Part shown: positions 1 to 11,392 of the stretch, one piece after another | How the letters are laid out: every line of letters starts with the position of its first letter | Numbering within the stretch: position 1 is the first letter of the stretch | Notes under the pieces: generated by a model | Database searches by the model: none | What the model was told of the DNA's origin: nothing | Seen by the model: the letters and a program-made list of their open reading frames with translations, nothing else | Program-made: the position numbers and the translations under genes | DNA from: Eutreptiella sp. 'Long Island Sound 2002' | Lineage: Eukaryota; Euglenozoa; Euglenophyceae; Eutreptiales; Eutreptiaceae | Length of the DNA stretch: 64,000 bases | NCBI GenBank assembly: GCA_964036045.1 | Contig: OZ038380.1 | Coordinates: 65,766,591-65,830,590, forward strand | Direction: 5' to 3'

Positions 1-1369
1 AGGGCGCCGGTCAAGGGATCAGAAGAACCAGAAACATCCCCCTTCGGCCCCCCCGGCCGCACAAACCACCACGGGCCAAAGGAAAGTTAAACCCGCCAAA
101 CCGCGACAAGAACCACAGGCACGGGGGAACACCGGGCAGCCCCCCCCGAAAGAAATATCCCAGCCACCGCCCGCCCCCCCCCCCTGACCCCAGGCACGCC
201 GAGAACCGGCTGACGCAACCACCCAGCCGGAAGAGCCAGAACGTGAACGAACAGGACGGGCCGCCGGCCCATGCGTGTACATAGACCACACTCCTCACAG
301 AGCCGGGGCACTGCCCAAGGCCGCGCACAACACAGCAACACGCCACAGCACCGTCAAGAGTCCAGATGGTCACGCTTTTCACCGAGCAGTGCATGCACCG
401 GCCAAGGGAGGGCAGAGGCAGTACAAGGCAAACCTCCAACCCAAAAACAAAAAGTGCGGGGGAAGCCCCGCCCACATACAGGCAGGAAACTGCCGGAACA
501 GGCCATAGGGGCAGCCCTCCAGGCCCCACTATGACAAACCTGCCAACACGGGCGGAGGACGGCAGGAGCGACAGCCACAGGCCACAGAAAGCCAAGCAAA
601 CACCCGAGCAAGGCAGGCAACCCTCCGGCCAGGCGAGACCACGGGCTTCACCCACAGGACCCACCGCTAAGACACGGAAAGTCCACCCCGCCCAGCCCGG
701 CGACAGGCCCCCCCAGCAAAGGCGGGCCACAACGGCCACGGAACAACCGCTGGGCCCGAAGAAAGAACACCCCGGAGGGGCCGACACCAGCCCCCTGCCT
801 GGGAAGGGGCAATCACCAACCACAGCGCCGCGGACACAGCAAGGACTGCTGGCAGGGAGGCAGGGCCGCACAGCCTGGGCAAAAAAAGGGGGGGGGCAGC
901 GACGATGGGGATCAGGGCCGAAACAGTCAACAACACTACCCACCACAGCCACCAGTGGCCGGCAACGCGAAAGAACCGAAAGCCACACCACAGGAGCCCC
1001 CCCGCCACAACCAGCGACGGGTCCCAACAGGGAAGGGCGGGAGGCAACACCCACAAGACGCACCACCACGCGGGGCGAACCACCGCCCGTACCGCAGCCA
1101 GCACCAGCCCACAAAAAAAAAAGGTGGAGAACAACACCCACTGCGGCCCCCCAAGGACCCCCCACCACAGACAGCAGCAGCCCCGTGAGAGAGGCAGGGA
1201 CAGACAACCACCAGGATCGATGAGGAACAACCGCACCCGACAGGACATTCCGCCAGGAACGGCGAGGGACCCCCACCCAACACAAGATAGCTACACACCC
1301 TAGCCGGGTGAACACCAACCGGCAGACCCCAACCAACCACAACAGGCAGGCTTCAGCTGAAACTCAAAC

Positions 1370-1760
1370 TGGACCACACGCCACAAAACCAGGCCAGGAA
1401 TGGCGGGGTATGGAGGAAGCCAATGCCAACACACAGACATAGCACAAGCCCGGCCAAGAAGGGAGAGGCTACATCCCGACCCGGATCCAGACACGAACCG
1501 CAAGCCCCAGCCAGGAAAGGCGGGACGAGGGCGACCCACGTACCCTCACACACCCACAATCAACCCCGCAACCCGCACGCAAACACATGCACCGCAAACC
1601 CCAAACCAAAAAAGGCGAGAGAAGGGCACAACCCGTACCCATACGCACAAACCGCAAGCCCCGGCCAGGAATTGCGAAGAGAAGGCGAAGACCCAAACAC
1701 GAGCACACACCAGAACAATCCAAACCAGGAAGGACCAGAAAACGGCAAGCCTCAAACCCA
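1370..1760. repeat. degenerate ~60-90 bp tandem repeat
   Basis: A motif close to ACCGCAAGCCCCAGCCAGGA recurs about six times (near 1385, 1445, 1500, 1590, 1655 and 1720) with changing spacers. The copies are clearly related but diverged. The long open frames crossing this region are low in complexity and are not convincing genes. Confidence 0.5.
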
Positions 1761-2138
1761 AGCGCATGCGCCACACAACAGTAGGAAGCCCAGTTCCCAT
1801 AGCCCGGACACTGAGGCAGCCCGTGCCATGCAGGTGACCCGGCCAAATGAGATCCGGAGTCCGGGGCTAAGGCTGCATCCTAAGGCCTGCGCTGCTTTGG
1901 GACTCGAGGCGGAGCGTGCGACACCCAAGCACCTCGGAACCCAAGTACCAAGAAGGCGCCGCTAGCATGCCTTGCGAACGGGATACGCCAGGAATTCCAT
2001 TGAACCCCTACGGTTCCGCCCAAAGGAGGTGAGGTGCGCAAGCACTGGAATACACCCTCCCGGCGTGACGCTTACGTCACGCTGGCGGCCAATAGCCCTC
2101 CCGGTGTTGCCCGGGGCCGCTTTGTTCGGGGCCACCAG

Positions 2139-3154
2139 TGAAGCGGTACCGTCGGGCCTCGCGGAGCGTGAGGCCTTCGACCCTTGAGACTCACGGGACC
2201 CTGCGCTGAACTTGTTTTTTTTATCTCTGCCTTGCACTGATTTTCCCTTTCTTGCACCACTGTTTTGTCTGCCATTTTGCTATCACAGCTTGTCTTGGGC
2301 TTGCTTTGCTTTGACGTGAGAAAAACAATTTTTGGCCTTGCTTTGCTTTGACGTGAGAAAAACAAGATGCTGATCCCTTGGTATTTCTGCATACTTTGCC
2401 GCCGCACTCTTGGTCCTGCTTTGCTTTCACGTGAGAAAAGCTGAACACCTTACGAGCTTTTTGAACCACAGGTTGTTTTTGATAATAAAATATCCTGCTG
2501 CTCGTTGCATGCAAACACAGAAAACCCTTTGATCGTCCAAGCCTTGCTGGCACGCAATGGCAAACGCAGCGCACCAAAGCCACAGGAGGTCTAACCTGTA
2601 TCGAGGGTTTCTTCTAGTGAATCCATCATAGGCTGAGACCTTCCAGTTTTCAGCTTCCACAATGCTGAGCGCCATAGGCCAGTAGCCGTAGGCCCTCAAC
2701 GAGGGCGCTCTTGCCACGATGCTAAGCGCCGCTGGTGTATTTCACGACCTTTGTCCCTCAACGAGGGCGTTGCTTGCGTCCACGATGCCCTGGCATGCTG
2801 CCCCAGGACGAGGGATGCGGCGTTCAGGCCAGTGTCAGCCTACAAATAATTCTGAGAACCTTGGACGGTCCTCCCATATGACACAAACCTGAACGTCAAC
2901 GACAAACAGATTCCGTAACAAACAGAGTTAACATACACGACGCAAATCGCATATATTATGCTACACAATTTAACTATATAAACAATAAATGCCAAATAAA
3001 AACACGTAACGGCAGCTATCGGCTGCCTTCAGTGACTCTCCTGATGCAAGCTTGCGTCATTTGCGTGGACTTTGCCCTATGCGCCAGAAGCCTTCGCGAC
3101 GCTAAGCTCTGCTACAAAAATGCAAACGCGGGGAGCGTTACCAACTCCGCTTCA
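2139..3154 (-). repeat. N1 3' LTR
   Basis: This is the left copy of the direct repeat. It matches 3511-4527 at a constant offset of about 1,372 bp over its whole length, with scattered substitutions. It contains three short repeats of a GCTTTGCTTTGACGTGAGAA-like motif and two CCCTCAACGAGGGCG stem-like motifs. Open frames here (about 120 aa on the - strand) are shared with the other copy and have no recognisable domain. Confidence 0.75.
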
Positions 3155-3165
3155 CGCCCCTCCTA
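3155..3165 (-). promoter_or_regulatory. N1 polypurine tract
   Basis: On the - strand the sequence AGGAGGGGCG directly precedes the TGAAGC start of the 3' LTR. This is the expected site of plus-strand priming in reverse transcription. It resembles the tracts of N2 (GAGGAGGGGGC) and G2 (GAGAAGGGGGG). Confidence 0.55.
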
Positions 3166-3510
3166 AGAGCTTAGCCAGGTCGTCGGCCGCGAAGACGGGC
3201 TTCTCTGGCGTTACTTGGCGACTCTCGCTGAGACCTCGAAGGTTGAACGAAGGCCTGCATCGATGTTGTCCTCTCCGACGCATCATGGCCTCCGTGCAGC
3301 ACAGATGCTGGCCTTGTGCACCTTTCTTCACCGCGCGCTGTAACTGTGGACCATGGTCGGGAGCACCAATACTGTGTACACGCTGGCACGGAACGTGTAC
3401 CCCTCTAAGGATTCGGGAATCTTCGGTTTGGTCGTCCACTCCAGACGCGGCTGCTTGCAACATATGATCGAACGCCTCTAAGGCGGCTAGACGCTCCTTC
3501 AGAATTATTT

Positions 3511-4527
3511 TGAAGCGGTACCGTGGGGCCTCGCGGAGCGTGAGGCCTTCGACCCTTGAGACTCACGGGACACTGCGCTGAACGTGTTTCTTTGATCTCT
3601 GCCTTGCACTGATTTTCCCTTTCTTGCGCCACTGTTTTGTCTGCCATTTTGCTATCACAGCTTGTCTTGGGAATGCTTTGCTTTGACGTGAGAAAAACAA
3701 TTCTTGGCCTTGCTTTGCTTTGACGTCAAAAAAACAAGATGCTGATCCCTTGGTATTTCTGCATACTTTGCCGCTGCACTCTTCGTCCTGCTTTGCTTTC
3801 ACGTGAGAAAAGCTGAACACCTTACGAGCTTTTTGAACCACAGGTTGATTTTGATAATAAAATATCTTGCTGCTCGTTGCATGCAAACACAGAAAACCCT
3901 TTGATCGTCCAAGCCTTGCTGGCACCCAATGGCAAACGCAGCGCACCAAATCCACAGGAGGTCTAACCTGTATCGAGGGTTTCTTTCAGTGAATCCAACA
4001 TAGGCTGAGACCTTCCGGTTTTCAGCTTCCACGATGCTGAGCGCAAGAGGCCAGTAGCCGTAGGTCCTCAACGAGGGCGCTCTTGCCACGATGCTAAGCG
4101 CCGCCGGTGTGTTTCACGACCTTTGGCCCTCCACGAGGGCGTTGCTTGCGTCCACGATGCCCTGGCATGCTGCCTCAGGACGAGGGATGCGGCGTTCAGG
4201 CCAGTGTCGGCCTACAAATAATTCTGAGAACCTTGGACGGTCCTCCCATATGACACAAACCTGAACGTCAAAGACAAACAGATTCCGTAACAAACAGAGT
4301 TATCATACACGACGCAAATCGCATATATTATGCTACAGAATTTAACTATATAAAAAAAAAATGCCAAAAAAAAAACACGTAACGGCAGCTATCGGCTGCC
4401 TTCAGTCACTCTCCTGATGCAAAATTACGTCATTTGCGTGGACTTCACGCTATGCGCCAGAAGCCTTCGCAACGCTAAGCTCTGCTACAAAAATGCAAAC
4501 GCGGGGATCGTTACCGATTCCGCTTCA
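3511..4527 (-). repeat. N1 5' LTR
   Basis: This is the right copy of the N1 terminal repeat, with TGAAGCGG and CCGCTTCA ends. Like the other copy it carries a small inverted repeat, GGCAGC-TATC-GGCTGCC (near 4384; equivalent near 3011). Divergence between the copies is plain by eye, so the insertion is not recent. Confidence 0.75.
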
Positions 4528-4642
4528 CGGTCTAGTGGCATGTAAGCCGCCTCCCTCCATAATGCACGGAGCCTCTCCCTGTCCGTCACAGCGGCGACGC
4601 CAGCAGGAACCACGGGGCGCCTCTCCACGACCAACAGCAGCC

Positions 4643-4666
4643 ACCTACCTACCTACCTACCTACCT
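4643..4666 (+). repeat. (ACCT)n tail of LINE-like element E
   Basis: About six ACCT repeats end exactly where gypsy gag sequence resumes. The reverse-complement repeat (GTAG)n stands at the 3' end of LINE B (32495-32514), which was inserted into the same gypsy copy in the opposite orientation. Confidence 0.6.
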
Positions 4667-5372
4667 CGTATCATGGAGTCCTTCAGGAAAAACTTAGCAA
4701 AGCCAGACCGGATGATCTCCATGAAGCATTCGGTCTAAGTGGAGATGGTCGGGGACATGGCCGGAAGACGTCTCTTGCGGCTCAACAACGTGGAATGGAG
4801 GTGTGCACAAAGACTGAGGATGCAGATGATCCCAGCCCGCATGAGCCTGGACTCAATAGTCCAATAGGTGAGCGTGGAATGGAAGCTTAATTCCAAAAGT
4901 GAAGCTCACATCAAGGACCGCCACGGCCATGAGAATCGCGATCGCCGGCAGAATCGGAACTATCGGGAAATTCAAGATGAACCAACCGCCGCGGAAGATC
5001 AAAATCAAAGTCCAGGGTCTAAGGATGGAAAGACATCGTCGGGCGGGGAGTACATGACTCGAGAAGACCATGAAGATGCAAACTTGTTCGCGTTTGTAGC
5101 CCACAACACGAAGGCGTATGGTCATGACAAGTGCAAGTAAAGGAAAGCACAACCCCGTCAAGGAAAGGAGCCACAGAGAATTGGAAATCCCCTGTTGAGC
5201 TTTACCAAATATCGGCGGGAACATGGTGGAGGCTGGGTCTGCCATGGGAAAGGGTGATCCCATAAGCACGACAACAAGATGTGAAAATGTACGAGGAGGA
5301 CAAGCGGGCATACTTCCAAGCCCACCTCGAAAAGGTCCCCAAGGATAAGCGGATTGACCAATGCAAAAAGAG
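4667..5372 (+). pseudogene. gypsy copy G1: gag/nucleocapsid remnant
   Basis: The translation matches the gag of the fuller element G2 on the other strand. Shared stretches include IMESFR (IMEFFR in G2), RRLLRLNNVEWR, RMSLDSIV, VEWKLNSKSEAHIKDRHGH and EEDKRAYFQAHLEK. Stops and frame changes break it, for example a TAG after DSIVQ. Its 5' part is cut off by the (ACCT)n-tailed element at 4666. It ends at the 16-bp site ACCAATGCAAAAAGAG (5357-5372), which is repeated at 28798 on the far side of LINE A. Gag would form the particle shell; this copy cannot encode it. Confidence 0.8.
5357..5372 (+). repeat. target site duplication of LINE A, left copy
   Basis: The 16 bp ACCAATGCAAAAAGAG occurs here and at 28798-28813. 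The gypsy reading frame before it continues after the right copy. A long duplication of this kind is typical of target-primed LINE insertion. Confidence 0.85.
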
Positions 5373-6560
5373 GTTTGAGGTTTGAGGTTCAATTTTGCTG
5401 GTACTAGACGCCTTTCGGCCCCGGGGGGCCACCTGGTCGGGCCAGGTGATATCCTCCCCAACGGGTCCTAGCGGGGGGCCCACCAAGACGCACCTCCTGC
5501 CTGGTGGCGGAGTCCCCCGAGTTCACAGGGCTTGGAGCCCCGTCCCTACCCGGCTTCCCCGTTTCGCCACTCCCCGGTCAGTGCATCACTTCGCAGCCGT
5601 GGCTGCAGGCGCTTACCCACCGCGTCGCCCTCCTAATGCGTGGTCGCCCGGGGCACCGGCGCCGCCAGGCCTGTGCTACTGGCTTGTCGCCAGTGGGACC
5701 CCCTTGGGCTGGCGCGGAGGCTGCCTAGCCTAGGGGTTGGGGCGTGGCGCAATGCGCCACTACTGCCTTGGCGGGTGCAGTGCCCCCTCCCTGTGTGCGC
5801 GGCGCTCGCGGCCGGTTCGGGGGGTTCGGGCCGGTACCTGGCGTTGTGTCTCTCTCGTTTCCCCCTTCCCGCCCCGCGTGTCCCGCGCTGTGTGTGGCGG
5901 GCCGTCCCGTCCGGGTGTCCCTTACCCTCGCTCGCTGGTACGCCATTCCATGCGGTCTGTGCGTTCCGCGACCTCGGTCCGGTTGCCCTTCTGGTAGTCC
6001 CCGCGTGCCCTTTGCGTGTGTGTGCGCTCGCGCTCTCGCGGCGTCCGCTCCCCCCCCCCCCTGGGTGGTGTGGCGTGCGCACCCCGCGCGGTCCCGGCAC
6101 TGGGCGCTGGTAGGGCCGTTCCACGTAGTCTGTGCCCCTCCGCGTGTCCTGCCCCGGTCCCTTGCTCTGTCTGGCGTGCTTTGGGGGGGGCGGTCCGTTC
6201 CCGGTTCCCCCCTACTTGGCTTGGGGTTGTGGGGGTGGCGGAAGCGCGTCCCCCGGGGGGGTGCCTTCCACTGTTGCGAGGGGCGTCTGGGGTCAGGCGC
6301 TCCCCCTCCCCCGACTGCCCGACCACTGGGCGGGCTGTTGGGGTCCGCTACCCAGGTGCTGTGGGCACGGGTGTGTGGGTGTGGGGGCCCTACACTGTCC
6401 CCTTGCCCTGTGGGGACTGCGTGCCGCGGGGCGGGTCCGTGGCGTTCGTGTGCCGGGGGGCGGGCTGGGGAGGGGGGGGCGGCCCGTGCACCGTGCCCCC
6501 CGTTTGTGCGGCCGGGGGGGGCCTGTAGGGCGGGGGGTCGCTCTACCTCGTTCCGTCCCT
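5373..6560 (-). repeat. LINE 3' end, copy A
   Basis: On the - strand this is the terminal ~1.2 kb of LINE A. It is closely repeated at 37114 (LINE C) and 59060 (LINE D). All three start on the + strand with GTTTGAGGTTYGAGG, then a variable few bases, GGTACT, and a CCCCGGGGGGCC palindrome. No coding potential is apparent. The shared 3' end is what an RT would recognise to copy the family. Confidence 0.75.
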
Positions 6561-8000
6561 CTGCCTTCCATGGGCAGTCAACAAAGCGGGTGTCACTGGC
6601 ATCGTTCTGTCCATGGGGGGCTTGGCCCCCCCTACCACTCCGGTTCGTGGTTGCCCGCCTTCACTAGGCGCGATCTGTGCGGCGTCCTGGCGCGTTGGCG
6701 CGGGCTCGCTTGTTCCCCGCGGTTCCTGTGGGAGCCGGCGGCTGGGCGGGGAGGGGGGGCTGCGCTCCGGCTCCTCCCTCGGGCGGGGGAGGGGGGACCA
6801 TCCCCCCTGCCTCGGGGACTGGAGGCCGGGGCCCCCGCGGTGGGGGGGCTGGGGGGGGTGGTCGCGTCGCGGCCTCCCTGCTCCCCCTCTGGGTGGCGGC
6901 CCGCGGTTCCCCATCCTGGCTCCTCCGTGTTGTCAGGGCACTCCCCTCCGGGGTGCGCGTGCGGTCGGGGTCACGGGGCCGCCCCGGGCTGGGGGGGGAT
7001 GAGGGGCGGCCCGTGGACCGCTTCCCTGGGGGCCCCTGCCGACCTGAACCCCCACTCCGCCCTCCCTGAGTGGGGGGCGCGGCCTCCATACTGTTCTGGT
7101 GCGCCACCGTGCGCCGCCCCCAGGCTTGGTCCGCGCGTTGCTCCGGCGCGCTGGTGTGGGCTCGCCTGTCGGCCGCGACCCCCGCGGAAGCAAGCGGCTG
7201 GGGGCGCTGGGGCGCGCGGTGTGCAGGTCCAGCCACACCCCCCCCCCCCCGCGTCGCGGTCCCTTCTGGGGGAGGGGGGGCGTCCCCTCGGCTCCAGGGG
7301 GGCGGAGGGTCGCTCCTGTGGCCCCCAAGCTGGGTGGGGGGGAGCGGGGGGGGGGGTTTGGGGGCCGCCCCCCCCGCCCCCCCGCCCCGTCGGGCGTCCG
7401 CCTGCCATTTGTTGTCTCCGGCGTGCCCCCCCGGGGTATACTTGTGCCGTGGAGGTTACGGGCGGCCGCGGGCGTCGGGCGCGGTCCGGTCGGCCGCCAA
7501 TGGGTCAGTGCGGCGGGGGGGGGGGGGGAGAGGGGGGGAACCCCCCCGCCCTGGTTCGCGCCCCCGTCTTTACCGGGCCGGCCTTTGAAGAGGCTGCTCC
7601 GTTTGCGCCGTCCTGGGCGCCGCCGGTCCACCGTCAGCCGGCAGCGGGCAGGGTGTGCGGGCGCCTGCCTCGGCTGTGGTGCCCCCTCACCCCGGGTGCA
7701 GCGGCCTCTTTGGGGGGGGTGCGGAGCCGCCGTTTCTTCGGTCCGCCTCCGTCCGCTCTTGGGCCCGGGGGGGAGGAGGGGGGGGGGGGGGTGGGGGGGG
7801 GCCTCTGGTCCCCTGGCGCCGCCCCCTGACGGCCGAGGCGGGGCGGCATGGCGGTCCCGGCCCCGGGGGCCAGCCGTCGGCCGGGGGGTCGCACTCTTCC
7901 CCCGCCCCCCTCTACCTAGAGTCGGACCCTCGTGCAGGCCCTCGCTGGGGTTCCTGGTCCCCCCCGCCGTCGTCGCCCAGCGCTGGCCGGCCTGGGGCGG
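6560..8000 (-). repeat. G-rich low-complexity part of LINE A 3' UTR
   Basis: The + strand is crowded with runs of 7-12 G and short GC-rich motifs; the LINE RNA would be C-rich here. Long ORFs on both strands (for example 565 codons across 6132-7829) follow from the lack of A/T-rich stop codons and have no domain. I see no gene. Confidence 0.6.
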
Positions 8001-8186
8001 CCATGAGGGTTAGCGGTCAGCGGTTAGCGGGCTGCGGGGCAGTAGGTTCCCCCCTGCGCTCGTTGTCTCCGCCCTTCCTCCCGCGGGAGGTGGCGCGCGC
8101 TCCTTCGTCACGCCGTACCATGGGGGGGGTGTGGGTGAGGGGGCCAAGCTCCCCCCCCCCCTTTCTCGCGTCCGCCGTCTGGGCTG

Positions 8187-8948
8187 TCACCTGCGCCGCC
8201 GCTTGTGTGGGGGCTGGGGCTGTGGCGGCGGCAGGTTGGGCCGGCGGTAGCGCCAGTGGGCGAGGGCGCAGCGCAAGGCCGGGGGGAGCCAGTTGTTGGC
8301 GTCCGCATCCGTGATGCGGAGTACCGCTTTCCTTTCCAGGAAGGCCGGCCACGTCGGCCCCCTGTCGGGCCACGTTGCCCGGATCACTGACCTGAGGACC
8401 CTCTCGTGGTCCTCTGGGGCTGCCCACCCCCCCGGAGGTACCTCTCGGTTTCCTAGGAGCACGGCATCGAAGGGCCGGTTCCTCAACCCCCTGGTGGTCC
8501 CCTGGTTGGCCCAGCTCAACCACCCGTACACCTCCCCCACCAGGGGGAGGGCCTCATCCCCCAGAGGGTCCGGGACCCCGCCCCAGTCCCGGTCAAAGGG
8601 CCGGGCCCCCTCTGCCCCTCGCGCGGGCTTCCCCTGCTGCCCCTGTGCTTGCGGCGCCGATGCCGCGCCCCGCCCCCCCCCCGCCGAGGCCATCCGCGCC
8701 GGCTCCACTCTCGGCGCGGGGAGGGCTGGCTGGTGCCGGAGTCGTGGGGGTTTGGAGGGGATGAGCTCGCCGGCGTCGGGGTCGATGTTGTAGAGGTGGT
8801 GGTGGTGGTGGTGGTGGTGGTGGGTGTGGTGCGCCGGCATCTGTTGGATGCCGGGGGGGATGCACCTCACCGGCTGCACGTCCAGCTGCGGGGGCGCCCC
8901 GCCCCCCGCCCCCCTCCCTTTGACCCGCCCTTCCCCCCGGGCTCCCAT
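8187..8948 (-). CDS. LINE A downstream ORF with polyhistidine tract
   Basis: The - strand frame codes about 253 residues. Residues ~150-235 look like ordinary folded protein (for example DPLGDEALPLVGEVYGWLSW and RVLRSVIRATWPDRGPTWPA). A run of nine His comes from a (GGT)9 repeat at 8795-8821. The C-terminus ends in basic KRRRR. It lies downstream of the LINE A RNase H frame in the same orientation. I recognise no family. The start is unclear because the upstream part is Gly/Ala/Arg-rich. Confidence 0.4.
   Translation of the reverse strand: MGARGEGRVKGRGAGGGAPPQLDVQPVRCIPPGIQQMPAHHTHHHHHHHHHLYNIDPDAGELIPSKPPRLRHQPALPAPRVEPARMASAGGGRGAASAPQAQGQQGKPARGAEGARPFDRDWGGVPDPLGDEALPLVGEVYGWLSWANQGTTRGLRNRPFDAVLLGNREVPPGGWAAPEDHERVLRSVIRATWPDRGPTWPAFLERKAVLRITDADANNWLPPALRCALAHWRYRRPNLPPPQPQPPHKRRRR
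8795..8821 (+). repeat. (GGT)9 microsatellite
   Basis: Nine GGT units. On the - strand in the LINE A frame they encode a polyhistidine run. Confidence 0.9.
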
Positions 8949-9178
8949 GCCCCGTCCCGCCTGTCCCTTGGGGCCCGCGGCGCCCCTGCCCTTGCCCTTG
9001 GGCCCCCTTCCGGCACCTGGCCTGCCCGCTCGCCCACCGTCCCCCGCCCCGCTCCCTGCACCTGGGAGCCCTGCCCGCGGCCCTGTGCGCCCTTCTCAGG
9101 CCCTGGCCCCTTCCCGGCCCACTGCCCTGAGTCGCACCGTCCGCTGCCCGCGCTCTGTCCCCCTCCGCTGCTGCGCAC

Positions 9179-10060
9179 TTACACCCTGCCGCGCGTGCCC
9201 TCGCCCGCTCCTTGCGCGTGCTCCTGGGCACTTCCCCTGTTGCCTCCTGTCCCCCGCTCCGCGCCCCCGTCTTGTCCGTCCTGGATCACGCGCTGGCCGT
9301 CCCGCTGCCTTTGCAGCTGCGGCAGCGTGACGCCCAGCGGCGAGCGGTGGGGCGCCGGGGGGCGGACGTGCCGCGTCCGCCCCGGGGGGAAGGGCTTTGG
9401 GGGGAACGGCTTGGGGGGGCTGGTGTGGGTGTGGGTGGGGTTGGCTTGGGCGCGGTACTTCGTGCTCTCCCTGCCCACTGCTGCTGCTGCGGCGGCCGCC
9501 GGCGAGGCGCCCGTGGCCCGTGCGGGGTCCTTCCCCCGCTTCCGCGGCGTGCTGGGGGCCGCGGCGTGGCCGGCCGAGGCGGTGGCGCGGCTCGCAGGGG
9601 CCGCGGTCGCAACCCCTCGCGCGCCCTCCCCGCTCCCCTCTGCGGCTGCGGCAGCCCTCGGCGATGCGCCCGGTTACTGCGCCGGGGCTACCCCCCGTGT
9701 CGGCGGCGTGCCGGGGGCCGCAGTCGGGCCCGCGGCGTGGCTCGCTGGGGCTGCGGTCTCCGCTTCCCGCGCGTCTCGGGCCCCCTCCCGGGGCGGGGCG
9801 GCAGGGCTTGCTGCTTGGGCGGCGGGGGCGGTCACCTTGGCTGGCTCAGGCTCCTGGGTCGATGGCCCGGTGTCAGCAGAGGCCGGCCGGGCCTGCCCAG
9901 CCAGCGGCCCGACCAGCACCGCCGCCTCCGCCAGCCTCCCCTCCTCGCGCTCCGCGGGGGTCTCCCCCGTCCACTCCGGGGAGACGGGGGAGCGGGGAGC
10001 GGCTTCGGAGGTGGTGGCGGTCGTCCCGCCTGGGGGGAGCCATCGGAGTCTACCATCACT
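9179..10060 (-). pseudogene. LINE A Ala/Pro-rich linker frame
   Basis: On the - strand, segments ending at 9674 and 9179 share one frame and are separated by a single stop. Their translation is Ala/Pro/Thr/Glu-rich (for example ASADTGPSTQEPEPAKVTAP and SPPKPFPPKPFPPGRTRHV). It looks like a disordered linker between the better-defined ORFs on either side, but low complexity makes this weak. Confidence 0.25.
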
Positions 10061-10229
10061 GTTATCCTGGTAGGCATGCGTGGTGGCAGGTGCGCCCCTC
10101 CCACTACCTCCCGGTACATCAGTGTCGTGCCGTGGGCAGTGCCGTGTGGTGCTCTGCGGGGGGGAAGGGGGGAGGGGGTGGGGGGCCGGCTGTGGCGTCA
10201 GCCCCGTACGGGCTGGGGCCGGCGGCCAT

Positions 10230-11334
10230 CCATCGGCATTGGGAGGGGAGGCGGGGGAGCCACGCGGTCCACGCGTTGCGCCACAGCTCCCAGTCTGGGG
10301 CGGGGCTCAGGGCCGTGGGCCCCTGGGGGTCGTCAGGTGGTGCCAGGGGGAGCCGCACTAGGTGGACCCCCGTAACGGCGGTGACCTTCTGTGTTCGCAG
10401 GAAGGTGTGTACCCCGTCCCGCGCCGCGGGCGCCGGGAGGGGGGGGCGGGGTACGGGTGCTGCCCCATAGAGGTGGGTGGGGGTGATCCCCAGGACCCGT
10501 TCCGGGTTTCCGCGGGTCGCGGTGACGAGGTGAAGCAGGGGGTTGCCAGGGCACTCTCGCCAGAGGACCTGCCCCCTGTGGTGGGCACCCCTGGTTCTGG
10601 AGAGGGGGGGGCACAGGTCTGGGTTGGCCCAGCCGCAGGGGGGCGTGCGTCGCCGACGGGAGGGCGGGGCACCAGGTAGGTTCCCTGGGGAACGCCTCGC
10701 ATACGATGGCGTACGGGGGGGTCGGCCTGGTGCCTTCGTACACCGGGTTGGTCGGCCGCGGGCGGGCGGGCGCCTCGTCCGCGTCTTCCACGAACACCGT
10801 GATTTCGCCCACCTCCAGGTCCTCGTCCGGTCGGTGTAGAAGGTGGAGCGCCGCATCAAGCTCAGACACTCCCCCCGGGTATGTGGCTCGCGCCCCGTTC
10901 AGGTACGGGGCCGTGTCCCCGGGGTAGACCGTCGTGAGGGCGTGCAGCAGGGCTGGGGCGCTGCTGCAGAGGGACATGGCGGACGCCGCACCCGTCAGCC
11001 GCAGGGTGTCCCCCATGGACAGGGGCCGGTCCGACCGGTTGGACTCGTGCCACTCCTTCCAGTGCCCGTAGAGGGCCACCTCCGGGCCGATGAGCCCTGG
11101 CTGGATGGCGTTCACGATCCGCTGCATCGCCGGGAGCAGCGTAGGGGCCCCTGCTCCGTTCAAGGCGCGGACGGCCGGGAGGGCAGTCTCCTTGAGGAAA
11201 GCCCTCGCACTGCCCGTCAGGTCACGCCGTGCGGCAGCGTGCGCCTCGTGCGCCTCCGCCACCGCGTCCGCCACTAGGCCCCGGACGGTCGCCTCCTGCG
11301 CTTTTCCGGCGGGCCCTGGCGTGTCCCGGCCCAT
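10230..11334 (-). pseudogene. LINE A third coding block, frameshifted
   Basis: An ATG at 11334 on the - strand opens a protein-like frame (MGRDTPGPAGKAQE..., then AHEAHAAARRDLTGSARAFL and YGHWKEWHESNRSDRPLSMG). The frame stays convincing to about 10690. Similar quality then continues in another frame to about 10230 (for example PERVLGITPTHLYGAAPVP and TQKVTAVTGVHLVRLPLAPP). This implies a frameshift between 10690 and 10650. It begins 58 bp after the stop of the preceding LINE frame at 11393. No family was recognised. Confidence 0.4.
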
Positions 11335-11392
11335 CCCACCGTCGGCTTGGCATGGTACTGCGGGCTCTGCAAAGGGCAGCGGCGGGTGGGGG

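Larger units (their letters stand above)
2139..4527 (-). mobile_element. non-autonomous LTR retrotransposon N1
   Basis: Two direct repeats of about 1,016 bp (2139-3154 and 3511-4527) flank a 356-bp interior. Each repeat starts TGAAGCGG and ends CCGCTTCA, the short inverted TG...CA termini of an LTR. On the - strand the interior ends in AGGAGGGGCG directly before the left repeat. That is a polypurine tract, which sets the element on the - strand with its 3' LTR on the left. The interior is far too short to encode gag or pol, so the element must use proteins made elsewhere. No clear PBS or target duplication was found: the flanks read ACCAG on the left and CGGTC on the right. Confidence 0.7.
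1..4666 (+). mobile_element. LINE-like element E, 3' part, ending in (ACCT)n tail
   Basis: The stretch ends at 4643-4666 in a short ACCT tandem tail. Immediately after it, from about 4667, the old gypsy copy G1 resumes in the middle of gag. A simple-repeat tail abutting an interrupted gene is the expected 3' end of a LINE on the + strand. The first 2.1 kb is C/A-rich, and its + strand encodes basic Pro/Arg/Thr/Gln-rich low-complexity peptides like those on the sense strand of LINEs B-D. The left end and the matching target duplication lie outside the window. A non-autonomous LTR element (2139-4527) sits inside. No RT or other recognised domain is present, so the LINE assignment rests on the tail and the context. 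Confidence 0.35.

Noticed and set aside
11-1342. 443-codon - strand ORF in C/A-rich sequence
   Set aside because: Low-complexity Val/Gly/Cys/Leu peptide antisense to other equally long frames. No domain, and expected from the base composition.
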